NCBI GenBank assembly: GCA_021199295.1
Contig: JAJQII010000065.1
Location: 1 to 63,389 of the forward strand
Length of the DNA stretch: 63,389 nt
Direction of reading: 5' to 3'
Source: Clostridia bacterium
GTDB taxonomy: Bacteria > Bacillota > Clostridia > Christensenellales > Borkfalkiaceae
Shown here: positions 8,840 to 17,687 of the stretch, piece by piece
Numbering within the stretch: position 1 is the first letter of the stretch
How the letters are laid out: each line of letters starts with the position of its first letter
Notes under the pieces: model-generated
Database searches by the model: none
Told to the model about the DNA's origin: nothing
Seen by the model: only the letters and a program-made list of their open reading frames with translations
Program-made: the position numbers and the translations under genes

Positions 8840-10381
8840 TTATGAGAGGTCTGGCAAAGATTTTTTTATTTTAACCAGCTCGATAAATATCTTGGCGGTA
8901 GCCAGCGCGTCGTCTTCAGCCCTGTGGTGATTGAACGTTATGCCGAAATGGTCTGCCACAGTGTTTAATTTATAATTTGCAAGGTGCAGCGTACGCTGCG
9001 AAAACGTTAAGGTATCTATTAATTTACGCTCTATCTCGTACCCGAGCGACTTGGAATAATAGTCCACAAAGCGGAAATCGAACGCCGCCACGTTGTGCCC
9101 CACGAGGGTTGCGCCGTCGCAAAATTTAACAAAGTCGGGCAGCACCTCTTTATACGAGGGGGCGGAATTAACCTGTTCGTCGGTAATGCCCGTAAGTTCG
9201 GTTATCTTTTTGGGGAGCGAACCGTTGCGCAAGGGGTTTACAAACGTGGAAAACTTTTCGGCAATGTTGCCGTTTATAATCTTGAAAGCCCCTATCTCTA
9301 TTATCCCGTCCATACCGCCGCCGACAGGCGAAGACTGCAAGCCCGTTGTTTCAAGGTCGAATACCACGAATATATCGTTTTTAAGGCACTCGGGCAGGGT
9401 GTCGTCGGTAAAGAAATCGGACTGGGTGTAGTCGGTAAAGGGCTGGGGTTTTATACAGTTATATTTCGCGGGCACGGGCTTTGCAGGTCTTTTTTCGGGA
9501 ACAAAATTTTCGGGCTGCATGCCCCTGTCTATCTTTATAGCCGTGTAACTCAAGTTGCCCTCGTATAATTCCGAGCGACATTCGCAGACGACGCTTTCGC
9601 CTACGGCAAGCGCCATAACCTTTTCCAAAGATTTTTTGCGGGTAAAATATCTTAAGCGGATAGTACCCGTACCGTCGCTCAATGTGAAGATATAATATAT
9701 TTTTTCTTCGCCGCTGTTTCTTGTGCACGTGCGTTCGGTTTTATCCACTATTACGCCGCATACAAACGTGCTTTCGCTTATATAGTCGAAATCCGCCATA
9801 TATACCGCCCTTTCGGGAGCATATACCGATTCTATAGACAAAAAATTTGTTACGGGAAAGGTACGGGGCAAGAACACGTATTCGGGTTCGTCCACCTGTT
9901 CTTCAACCTCTATCGAAGAAAGGTCTACATCCGCCTTTACCGCTTTGCCGTAAAACTCGCCGCAAAAATGTTTTTTAAGCTCTTTCTCTATCGCTTCCAC
10001 CGCGCCCTGCGCCTCTTTAGGGGAACGCACCGTTGCTATTTTAAAGTTGAAGCCCTGCGGCGACTGTTCCACAGACACGTCGCTTTCGGTCATCACGGCA
10101 GACAGCGCGGGGAATTTTTCCTGCATAAGCGAAAATATTCTGTGCTTTACCATAGCGCAATCGGGGGTAACCTTAGAAATTTCTACCGAGAGGGAAAATT
10201 CCTGCGGGACGTATTTGCGTAAAACGCCGAAAGCGGCGTCGTAATCGGATTTTACGTATGGGGTGTCGGTTATTATTTTTACATTTACGGCAAGGGCTGA
10301 CGTGTCGAGCGACATGCCGCCTATTATCGCTTTTTTCATATCAGAGGCAGAGCGTACTTCTGCCAGAATATCGTCAGTCAT
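8840..10381 (-). CDS. PolC-derived protein: PolC N-terminal domain + OB fold + DEDDh 3'-5' exonuclease; PHP and polymerase domains absent
   Basis: 513 aa at the polC position between ispG and rimP. OB-like FVCGVIVDKTERTCTRNSGEEKIYYIFTLSDGTGTIRLRYFTRKK; exonuclease motifs VVFDLETTGL (I), VGHNVAAFDFRFV (II), HHRAEDDALAT (III). Clean stop after exonuclease. Confidence 0.85.
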   Translation of the reverse strand: MTDDILAEVRSASDMKKAIIGGMSLDTSALAVNVKIITDTPYVKSDYDAAFGVLRKYVPQEFSLSVEISKVTPDCAMVKHRIFSLMQEKFPALSAVMTESDVSVEQSPQGFNFKIATVRSPKEAQGAVEAIEKELKKHFCGEFYGKAVKADVDLSSIEVEEQVDEPEYVFLPRTFPVTNFLSIESVYAPERAVYMADFDYISESTFVCGVIVDKTERTCTRNSGEEKIYYIFTLSDGTGTIRLRYFTRKKSLEKVMALAVGESVVCECRSELYEGNLSYTAIKIDRGMQPENFVPEKRPAKPVPAKYNCIKPQPFTDYTQSDFFTDDTLPECLKNDIFVVFDLETTGLQSSPVGGGMDGIIEIGAFKIINGNIAEKFSTFVNPLRNGSLPKKITELTGITDEQVNSAPSYKEVLPDFVKFCDGATLVGHNVAAFDFRFVDYYSKSLGYEIERKLIDTLTFSQRTLHLANYKLNTVADHFGITFNHHRAEDDALATAKIFIELVKIKKSLPDLS

Positions 10382-11417
10382 TTAAAACCGAATAAATCTC
10401 CTTTAAAAACTCTTCTTCGGCATGGTCTGCCTGTATGCGGCGCTCGACCTTGCCTTTTTTGAAAATAACGCAGTAGTCCTGCGCACCCGCTATACCTATA
10501 TCGGCGTCAGCCGCCTCCCCCGGGCCGTTTACCACACAGCCCATTACAGCCACGGTAAGCCGCTTGCGGCTGTTTTGCACGGCGGCATTTACCTTTTCGG
10601 CAAGCTCTGCCGAATTCCAGCGGCATCTGCCGCAGGTAGGGCAGGATATAACGTTTACGTAGTCTTTGTCCAGCTCAAGCGAACGCAAAAGCCGCCTTGC
10701 CGCGAACACCTCGCGGACGGGCTCGCCCGTTATAGATACGCGTATGGTGTCGCCTATGCCGTTTAAAAGCAGAGCGCCGAGAGCCGCCGAGGATTTAACC
10801 ACGGCATAGTCGTACGTGCCCGCCTCGGTAACGCCTATGTGAAGGGGGTAATCTGTACGCGACGACAAAAGCGTGTAAGCCTTATAAGTTAAGGGAACGG
10901 ACGAAGCCTTTACCGAAAGCACTATGTCGGTAACGCCGTATTTTTCTAACAGAGAGGCGCTGTGCAGGGCGCTTTCTACCAGAGCCATTTCGCTTCTGCC
11001 GTATTTTTCGAGAAAGCCCTTTTCTATGCTGCCCGTGTTGCTGCCCACCCTTACGGGGATATTGTGGGCGCGTATGCAGTCGGCAACCAGCTTTATATTA
11101 TCCTCGCCGCCAATGTTGCCAGGGTTTATCCTTACCTTGTCACAGCCGTTTTCTATAGCCGCCACAGCAAGACGGGCTGAAAAATGTATATCGGCGACAA
11201 TGGGAATGTGTATGCTGTTTTTTATGGTTTTAATGGCTCTGGCGTCCTCTTCGTCTAAAACGGAGACGCGTATAATCTCGCAGCCTGCCCCTTCGAGCCC
11301 TGCTATCTGGGCTGTTACGGCGGGAATATCCGACGTTTTGGCCGTACACATAGACTGCACCTTTACGCTCGCGCCGCCGCCTACTTTTACGCCGCCTATA
11401 TTTACCTGTTTAGTCAT
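10374..11417 (-). CDS. ispG: 4-hydroxy-3-methylbut-2-en-1-yl diphosphate synthase IspG/GcpE
   Basis: VNIGGVKVGGGASVKVQSMCTAKTSDI...VISCPTCGRCRW...VMGCVVNGPGEA. Confidence 0.97.
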   Translation of the reverse strand: MTKQVNIGGVKVGGGASVKVQSMCTAKTSDIPAVTAQIAGLEGAGCEIIRVSVLDEEDARAIKTIKNSIHIPIVADIHFSARLAVAAIENGCDKVRINPGNIGGEDNIKLVADCIRAHNIPVRVGSNTGSIEKGFLEKYGRSEMALVESALHSASLLEKYGVTDIVLSVKASSVPLTYKAYTLLSSRTDYPLHIGVTEAGTYDYAVVKSSAALGALLLNGIGDTIRVSITGEPVREVFAARRLLRSLELDKDYVNVISCPTCGRCRWNSAELAEKVNAAVQNSRKRLTVAVMGCVVNGPGEAADADIGIAGAQDYCVIFKKGKVERRIQADHAEEEFLKEIYSVLND

Positions 11418-11435
11418 ACCGTACCTTTTAACTTA

Positions 11436-11464
11436 ATTAACGCCGCTTGTTCGGCGGCGTTAAT
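11436..11464 (-). terminator. Hairpin terminator candidate downstream of nrdR
   Basis: ATTAACGCCG ... CGGCGTTAAT inverted repeat. Confidence 0.5.
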
Positions 11465-11477
11465 CTGTGGTTTAAAA

Positions 11478-11951
11478 TTATTCTTCCTTAGGTTTGTCCT
11501 TATTGTTCATCATGTTCTGCAGTTCTTCCATAAAGCTGGATATATCCTTGAACGAACGGTATACACTGGCAAAGCGGATATAAGCTACCTCGTCGAGAGA
11601 TTTAAGCTCTGCCATTACCATTTCGCCTATATCTTTAGAGGATATTTCCTGCTCCATCGAATTGTAGACCTGTTTTGTAACCCTTTCGGCAAGGGCGTCT
11701 ATTTCTGCCATGGGCACGGGGCGCTTGGCGCAAGCCTTTATAACGACGTTTTTTATCTTTTGTATGTCGTAAGGCTGGCGGTTGCCGTTTGATTTAATTA
11801 CAAGCACGGGAGTTTCTTCTATGGTTTCGTAGGTAGTAAAACGCCTGCCGCAACCTATGCACTCCCTTCTGCGCCGTATTGTCCTGCCCTCGTCGGCAGA
11901 ACGGCTGTCTATTACCTTGCTGTCTTCACAGCCGCAATATAAACATCTCAT
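11478..11951 (-). CDS. nrdR: Transcriptional regulator NrdR
   Basis: MRCLYCGCEDSKVIDSRSADEGRTIRRRRECIGCGRRFTTYE; start set at MRCLYCG (11951) rather than the longer ORF. Confidence 0.97.
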   Translation of the reverse strand: MRCLYCGCEDSKVIDSRSADEGRTIRRRRECIGCGRRFTTYETIEETPVLVIKSNGNRQPYDIQKIKNVVIKACAKRPVPMAEIDALAERVTKQVYNSMEQEISSKDIGEMVMAELKSLDEVAYIRFASVYRSFKDISSFMEELQNMMNNKDKPKEE

Positions 11952-11997
11952 CAATAACACCCTTGGCAGTCTGGACTGCACGCACTTTATTTTGTAT

Positions 11998-12050
11998 ATT
12001 GTAACACAAAATATTGTGTTTGTAAAGGAATGTATGACAATTTGTTGTTT
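11998..12050 (-). promoter_or_regulatory. nrdR promoter with NrdR-box-like palindromes
   Basis: Minus strand -35 TTTACA (12021-12026), 17-nt spacer, -10 TACAAT (11998-12003). Box 1 ACACAATATTTTGTGT (12004-12019) inside the spacer; weaker box 2 at 12035-12050 (11/16 match to ACACAATATATTGTGT), 31-bp start-to-start. Confidence 0.7.
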
Positions 12051-12069
12051 AAATGGTTAAATTTTTGGC

Positions 12070-15000
12070 TTATCTGAAGTATTTTACGCCGCTTTCGAAT
12101 ATCTTCATATCAAAATTGGCGGAATAGTTTTTGTAAAGGTTTTCGCCCGTACGCTCTGCATGCCCCATCTTGCCGTAAATCCTGCCGTCGGGCGAGGTTA
12201 TGCCCTCTATAGCCCACATACTGCCGTTGGGATTGTAAGGGCTTTGCATAGTGGGTTTGCCGCTTAAATCAACGTACTGGGTGGCTATCTGCCCGTTTTT
12301 GAGCATAAGCGAAAGTTCCGCCTCGGGGGCTATAAGTTTGCCTTCGCCGTGGGATACGGGAACGGCGTACACGTCGCCCACCTTGCAGCCCGAAAGCCAG
12401 GGGGATATGGTTGATGCAACGCGTACGTTTACCATTGTGGAGACGTGGCGCGATATATTGTTGTAGGTAAGCGTGGGCGAGCCTGCTTTAAGCGGACTTA
12501 CCTTGCCGTAAGGCACGAGCCCGAGTTTGATTAATGCCTGGAAGCCGTTGCATATGCCGAGGATAAGCCCGTCACGGTTTTGCAAAAGTTCCTGTATGCG
12601 CTCGGATACGGCGGGGTTTTTAAAGGTTGTGGCAATAAATTTGCCCGAGCCGTCAGGCTCGTCGCCGCCCGAGAAACCGCCGGGGAAAGCTATAATATTA
12701 GCACGGTCTATCGCCTTTATGATAGCCTGCACGCTGTCTTCTATGTCCTGCGCGGTGCGGTTGCGTATTACGAGAATTTCCGTCTCAGCGCCTGCAAGTT
12801 TGAATTTACGAGCCGTGTCGAGTTCGCAGTTCGTACCGGGGAAAGCGGGAATGAACACGCGGGGCTTTGCCGTTTTTATGCCTATCGAGGAGTATCTGCC
12901 CGTTTTATTGCAGTCGCAGTCGGGCATATCGCCCTGCGCGGGTGCGGTTGCGGGGAACACGCCGTCGAGTTTAGATGTATACGCGCCCAAAGCGTCGGAA
13001 TATTCAACGGTCTTGCCGCCGCAAGTAAAGCCGCCGTTTGTTGATAGCCCTAAGTAAACGCTCTCAACGCCGTCCAGCGCGGATGCGTCGCTTACAGATA
13101 CTATTATATCGCCGTAGCGTTCGGCAAATATCTCGTCTTCGCCGCAGGCAAAGTCAAAGCCAAAGCCGTTGCCGAAGCAGCTTTTTGCCACAGCCGATGC
13201 CGCCCCGCCGTTTTCTATTACCGTTGTAAAAGTAATTTGCCCCGCACATATGCCCGAATGAACGGCTGCGTACAACTTTTTGAGGTAGCCGAAATCGGGT
13301 ATATAATTTTCGTCTTTCTGCATAGGGAGAAGGTAAAGTTTCTGCCCCTCTTTTGCTATTACGTTTGTTATAAGGCACGAGGCTTTTGCGGGCGCGAGCG
13401 CGAAAGATATAAGCGTGGGCGGAACATCTACGTCTTCGAACGAGCCGCTCATAGAGTCTTTGCCGCCGATAGCGCCAAGCCCTAAATTAATCTGCGCGTA
13501 CAGTGCGCCGAGGAGCGCCGAAAGGGGAACGCCCCAGCGCTTTTTATCGTCGCGAAGGCGCATAAAGAATTCCTGCAAAGTAAGGCGGATATCCTTCATA
13601 TCAGCGCCTGCGGCAACTACCTTCGCGACAGAGGTTACTATGGAATATATAGCCCCCGTGAAAGGTGAAGACGACGTAAGATCGGGGTTATAGCCGTAAG
13701 CAGACACAGTGCAATCGTCCGTTTCCCCTCCCACTATCTTTGCCGCCATTGCCGTTACGGGCGTAAGCTGGTACTTGCCGCCGAAGGGCATATATACGGA
13801 CTTTGCGCCGATAGTAGAGTCGAACATTTCGGCAAGCCCCTTTTTGGAGCATACGTTTAAACGGGAAAGCGTATTTGTAAAATCTTTTGCAAAGTCGCTT
13901 TTTGCGGGTTTAAAGTAGTCGGTAACGTTTTCGTTTATTGCGGCGGCGTTGCGTTGCTTTACGCCGTTGGTATCTAAAAAGTCGCGGGAAATATCCACTA
14001 TTGCCCTGCCGCGGTGGTACATCTTCATGCGCCTGTCTTTTGTTACCACAGCCACGGGGGTAGCGTCAAGGTTTTCTTCCGCCGCGAGGTCTATAAATGC
14101 CTGCACGTCCTTCTGGGCGACTACCACCGCCATTCTTTCCTGCGATTCGGATATTGCAAGTTCTGTGCCCGAAAGTCCCTCGTACTTTTTAGGCACTTTG
14201 TCGAGCTGGATTTCCAGCCCGTCGGCAAGCTCGCCTATGGCTACGGAAACGCCGCCCGCGCCGAAGTCGTTACATTTTTTAATTCTGCGGGTGGCTTCTT
14301 TATTTAAGAACAGCCTTTGCAGCTTTCTTTCGGTAAGGGCGTTGCCCTTTTGCACCTCTGCCCCGCAGGTCTGCACCGACTTTACGTCGTGAGCCTTGGA
14401 AGAGCCAGTTGCGCCGCCGCATCCGTCCCTGCCCGTTGCGCCGCCAAGCAAAATAATAACGTCGCCTTCGGCGGGCTTTTCGCGGTAAATCATATCAGAG
14501 GGAGCGCCGCCCACTACAAAACCAGTTTCCAGCCTTTTAGCGACATAGCCGCTGTGGTAAACCTCGTCTACCTGCCCAGTTGCAAGACCTATCTGGTTGC
14601 CGTAAGAGGAGAAACCTGCCGCCGCCGTTCTGGTTATTACGCGCTGGGGAAGTTTGCCCTTCATAGTTTTATCCAAAGGCACGGTGGGGTCTGCCGCGCC
14701 CGTTATTCTCATAGACTGCAAAACGTAAGTTCTGCCCGAAAGGGGATCGCGGATAGCGCCGCCAAGGCAGGTTGCCGCGCCGCCGAAAGGTTCTATTTCG
14801 GTAGGGTGGTTGTGCGTTTCGTTTTTAAACATTACCGTGTAATCGGTGGGTTTGCCGTCGAGTTCGGCATTTATTTTTATGGAGCAGGCGTTAATCTCGT
14901 CCGATTCGTCGAGGTTATTTAAAAGCCCGTCTTCCTTTAACTTTTTTACCGCTATGGTAGCTATATCCATAAGGCAGGGGTATTTATCTTTCCTGTCTTT

Positions 15001-15768
15001 GTACAGCTCTGCAAAAAGGTCGTTATATAAGTTGTACGCCTTTTGCACGTGGGGGTTGCCGCTTGAAATTTCCACGTCGGTAATTTCCGTGGCAAACGTT
15101 GTATGGCGGCAATGGTCTGACCAGTAAGTATCTATAACTTTAAGTTCGGTTTCGGTGGGATCTCTGCCCTCTTTTTCGAAGTAAGAACGCACGAAGGCAA
15201 GGTCTTCTACCGACATGGCAAAGCCCATTTTCGCGTGGTACGCCGCTATCTCGCCGTCGGTGAAAGAGGTGAAGCCCTCTATTACGGGAACGTCGGGAGC
15301 GTCTACCGCGACATGCGCCAAAGATAAAGGCTTATCCAGTGATACTTCTTCGCTCTCCACGGGGTTTATAAGATGGCGTTTGATCTTTTCGAGGTCTGCA
15401 CCTTTTGCACCGCTTACGGCGTAAACAGTGGCGCATTTGATTAAAGGGCGTTCCTTGCGGGTTAAAAGCTGTACGCACTGGGCGGCACTGTCGGCGCGCT
15501 GGTCGTACTGGCCCGTAAGGTAAGCTATGGCAAACACGCTGTATTCGCTGCCGAAAGTAACCTGCTCGCGGTAAACGTTATCTACGGGCGGCTCTGCGAA
15601 AACGCCGGGGATAGCTGCTTCGAACTCGTCCTCGGTCATTCCCTCGGCATCGTAGCGGATGAGAACGCGTACGTCCTTTACCTCTATCTTTAAAAGATTT
15701 CTCACTTCCTCTGCAACCTTTTTAGCCTGCAGATTGTCCTTCTTTTCTACAAAAACTCTGTAAATCAT
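12070..15768 (-). CDS. purL: Phosphoribosylformylglycinamidine synthase (single-chain FGAM synthase)
   Basis: SDHCRHTTFATEI; HNHPTEIEPFGGAATCLGGAIRD; C-terminal glutaminase FPGTNCELDTARKF...GICNGFQALIKLG. Confidence 0.97.
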   Translation of the reverse strand: MIYRVFVEKKDNLQAKKVAEEVRNLLKIEVKDVRVLIRYDAEGMTEDEFEAAIPGVFAEPPVDNVYREQVTFGSEYSVFAIAYLTGQYDQRADSAAQCVQLLTRKERPLIKCATVYAVSGAKGADLEKIKRHLINPVESEEVSLDKPLSLAHVAVDAPDVPVIEGFTSFTDGEIAAYHAKMGFAMSVEDLAFVRSYFEKEGRDPTETELKVIDTYWSDHCRHTTFATEITDVEISSGNPHVQKAYNLYNDLFAELYKDRKDKYPCLMDIATIAVKKLKEDGLLNNLDESDEINACSIKINAELDGKPTDYTVMFKNETHNHPTEIEPFGGAATCLGGAIRDPLSGRTYVLQSMRITGAADPTVPLDKTMKGKLPQRVITRTAAAGFSSYGNQIGLATGQVDEVYHSGYVAKRLETGFVVGGAPSDMIYREKPAEGDVIILLGGATGRDGCGGATGSSKAHDVKSVQTCGAEVQKGNALTERKLQRLFLNKEATRRIKKCNDFGAGGVSVAIGELADGLEIQLDKVPKKYEGLSGTELAISESQERMAVVVAQKDVQAFIDLAAEENLDATPVAVVTKDRRMKMYHRGRAIVDISRDFLDTNGVKQRNAAAINENVTDYFKPAKSDFAKDFTNTLSRLNVCSKKGLAEMFDSTIGAKSVYMPFGGKYQLTPVTAMAAKIVGGETDDCTVSAYGYNPDLTSSSPFTGAIYSIVTSVAKVVAAGADMKDIRLTLQEFFMRLRDDKKRWGVPLSALLGALYAQINLGLGAIGGKDSMSGSFEDVDVPPTLISFALAPAKASCLITNVIAKEGQKLYLLPMQKDENYIPDFGYLKKLYAAVHSGICAGQITFTTVIENGGAASAVAKSCFGNGFGFDFACGEDEIFAERYGDIIVSVSDASALDGVESVYLGLSTNGGFTCGGKTVEYSDALGAYTSKLDGVFPATAPAQGDMPDCDCNKTGRYSSIGIKTAKPRVFIPAFPGTNCELDTARKFKLAGAETEILVIRNRTAQDIEDSVQAIIKAIDRANIIAFPGGFSGGDEPDGSGKFIATTFKNPAVSERIQELLQNRDGLILGICNGFQALIKLGLVPYGKVSPLKAGSPTLTYNNISRHVSTMVNVRVASTISPWLSGCKVGDVYAVPVSHGEGKLIAPEAELSLMLKNGQIATQYVDLSGKPTMQSPYNPNGSMWAIEGITSPDGRIYGKMGHAERTGENLYKNYSANFDMKIFESGVKYFR

Positions 15769-15847
15769 AATTAATGCCTTTATACTTAAATGTTAATTTA
15801 CTTATCTGTTCTCTCTTTTTGGTTATTGTAATTGGCGGCGTAATGCT

Positions 15848-16055
15848 TTTTTAACCCCTTCGCCACTTCGTGGCCCTCTTCCCCTTACAGGGGACGCAAG
15901 AGGGGACATACCTTCCTCTCAGGGGTAGCCTTAATGCGGTTCACGCAGTGAATATCAGCCATTGGGTTGATAGTCACGCGTAAGACAAGGAACACGCGGA
16001 TTAACCCTACCTTTAATTCCTCCCCTCTCAGGGGAGGCTTGTGCGGTTTTCGCGG
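15848..16055. repeat. Dispersed repeat R2 in purD-purL gap
   Basis: TTAACCCCTTCGCCACTTCGTGGCCCTCTTCCCCTTACAGGGGACGCAAG recurs at 17410-17460; contains CCAC-ttc-GTGG and CCCCTT-AGGGG hairpins; further CCCCTCTCAGGGGAGG near 16022. Confidence 0.75.
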
Positions 16056-16061
16056 TAAATA

Positions 16062-17342
16062 TCAACCCAAACGGTATTTGATGCCGATATCGGTGCGGTA
16101 CTGCTTACCATCCCAGTTTATGTTATCCACGGCTTTGTAAGCCTTTTGGCGAGCCTCGTCTACCGTTTTACCTTTGGCGACAACGCCTAAAACCCTGCCG
16201 CCCGACGTTACAAGTTTGCCGTCTTTTATGGCAGTGCCCGCGTGTACAAGCTGCACATCGCCTATATCGCCTATGGTAATTTCCTTGCCCTTGGCGTATT
16301 TTTCAGGATAGCCGCCGCTTGCAAGCACAACGCACACGCACGCGCCGTCTTCCCACTCTATATTTATTTTATCGAGAGTACCGTCGGTTACCGCCTCGAA
16401 TATGTCCATTAAATCAGTTTTGAGCATGGGCAGCACAACCTGCGTTTCAGGATCACCGAACCGTGAATTGTACTCTACCACCTTCATTCCGTCTTTGGTA
16501 CGCATAAGCCCGAAGTAAAGGCAACCTTTAAACGTCCTGCCCTCGGCATTCATCGCCTTTACGGTGGGGAGCATTATCTTTTCCATTACTTCATTTTCAA
16601 GCTCTTTTGTCCAGAACGGGCAGGGGGAAAACGTTCCCATGCCACCTGTATTCAAGCCCTTGTCGCCGTCTTTGGCACGTTTATGGTCGCAAGAGGTTAT
16701 CATGGGAACTATAGTCTTGCCGTCGGTGAAAGACAGTACGCTTACTTCCTCACCCGGGGTATACTTAAGCCCCTGCATACATTCCTCTATTACGATTTTG
16801 TTACCTGCCGAGCCAAATGCCTTGTCGAGCATAATCTGCTTTAAACCCGAACGGGCATCTTCTATAGTGTTGCAGATTAAAACGCCCTTGCCGAGAGCGA
16901 GACCGTCTGCCTTTAAAACGATGGGCGCACCCTGTTCTTCTATGTAAGAGAGAGCTTTGTCGTAGTCGGAGAATATGGCGGACTTGGCGGTAGGTATACC
17001 GTATTTTTGCATAAGCTCTTTAGAAAAAGCCTTGCTTGCCTCTATTATGGCGGCATCTTTCGTAGGACCGAAGCAACGTTTGCCTATGCCCAGCAACGCG
17101 TCTACAAGCCCGATAGCTAAGGGATCGTCGGGAGCTACTACATAGTAGTCTATTTCAGGGTGAGCCTCGGCAAAGGCAAGAACCGCGGGGATATCCATAT
17201 AATCCACGTTCACATTTTCAGCAATCTGCGCCGTGCCGGCGTTGCCCTTCATACAATAAAGTTTTTCTACCCGCTTGCTCTTTTTTAAAGCAAGCAATAT
17301 GGCGTGTTCACGTCCGCCGTTACCTATAACAAGTACGTTCAT
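16062..17342 (-). CDS. purD: Phosphoribosylamine--glycine ligase
   Basis: MNVLVIGNGGREHAILLALKKSKRV...; GDPETQVVLP. Confidence 0.97.
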   Translation of the reverse strand: MNVLVIGNGGREHAILLALKKSKRVEKLYCMKGNAGTAQIAENVNVDYMDIPAVLAFAEAHPEIDYYVVAPDDPLAIGLVDALLGIGKRCFGPTKDAAIIEASKAFSKELMQKYGIPTAKSAIFSDYDKALSYIEEQGAPIVLKADGLALGKGVLICNTIEDARSGLKQIMLDKAFGSAGNKIVIEECMQGLKYTPGEEVSVLSFTDGKTIVPMITSCDHKRAKDGDKGLNTGGMGTFSPCPFWTKELENEVMEKIMLPTVKAMNAEGRTFKGCLYFGLMRTKDGMKVVEYNSRFGDPETQVVLPMLKTDLMDIFEAVTDGTLDKINIEWEDGACVCVVLASGGYPEKYAKGKEITIGDIGDVQLVHAGTAIKDGKLVTSGGRVLGVVAKGKTVDEARQKAYKAVDNINWDGKQYRTDIGIKYRLG

Positions 17343-17409
17343 TTTTACACCTTTTTTTGTGCGTTAATTCGGGGATATATTGAGGGGTAACGCTACCTTC
17401 AATTCCTAT

Positions 17410-17460
17410 TAACCCCTTCGCCACTTCGTGGCCCTCTTCCCCTTACAGGGGACGCAAGGA
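17410..17460. repeat. Dispersed repeat R2, second copy
   Basis: Matches 15855-15902. Confidence 0.75.
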
Positions 17461-17494
17461 AAAAGCAGTCTTTGGGCAAGCAGTCGCCCCTAAA

Positions 17495-17525
17495 AATTCA
17501 GAGAAACAAGCAAGACAAGGAGGGC
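17495..17525 (+). repeat. Truncated 5' copy of structured repeat (core AATTCAGAGAAACAAGCAAGACAAGGA)
   Basis: Direct repeat of 17570-17600, 75 bp upstream. Confidence 0.7.
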
Positions 17526-17569
17526 AGTCTTTGGGCAAGCAGTCTTTTGGGCAAGCAGCCGCCCCTAAA

Positions 17570-17668
17570 AATTCAGAGAAACAAGCAAGTCAAGGAAAGC
17601 AAGAACCGACTGCAGGGAGTGTACAAAGACGTACACGACCAAAGCGGTACGATGCTTGACGCTGAATT
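17570..17668 (+). repeat. Structured dispersed repeat, copy B
   Basis: AATTCAG (17570-17576)/CTGAATT (17662-17668); inner AAGCA-ACCG / CGGT-TGCTT; apical GTGTAC-aaagac-GTACAC; same conserved single-stranded core as 3352-3475. Confidence 0.75.
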
Positions 17669-17687
17669 GCGCCGTTTATATGAATTT

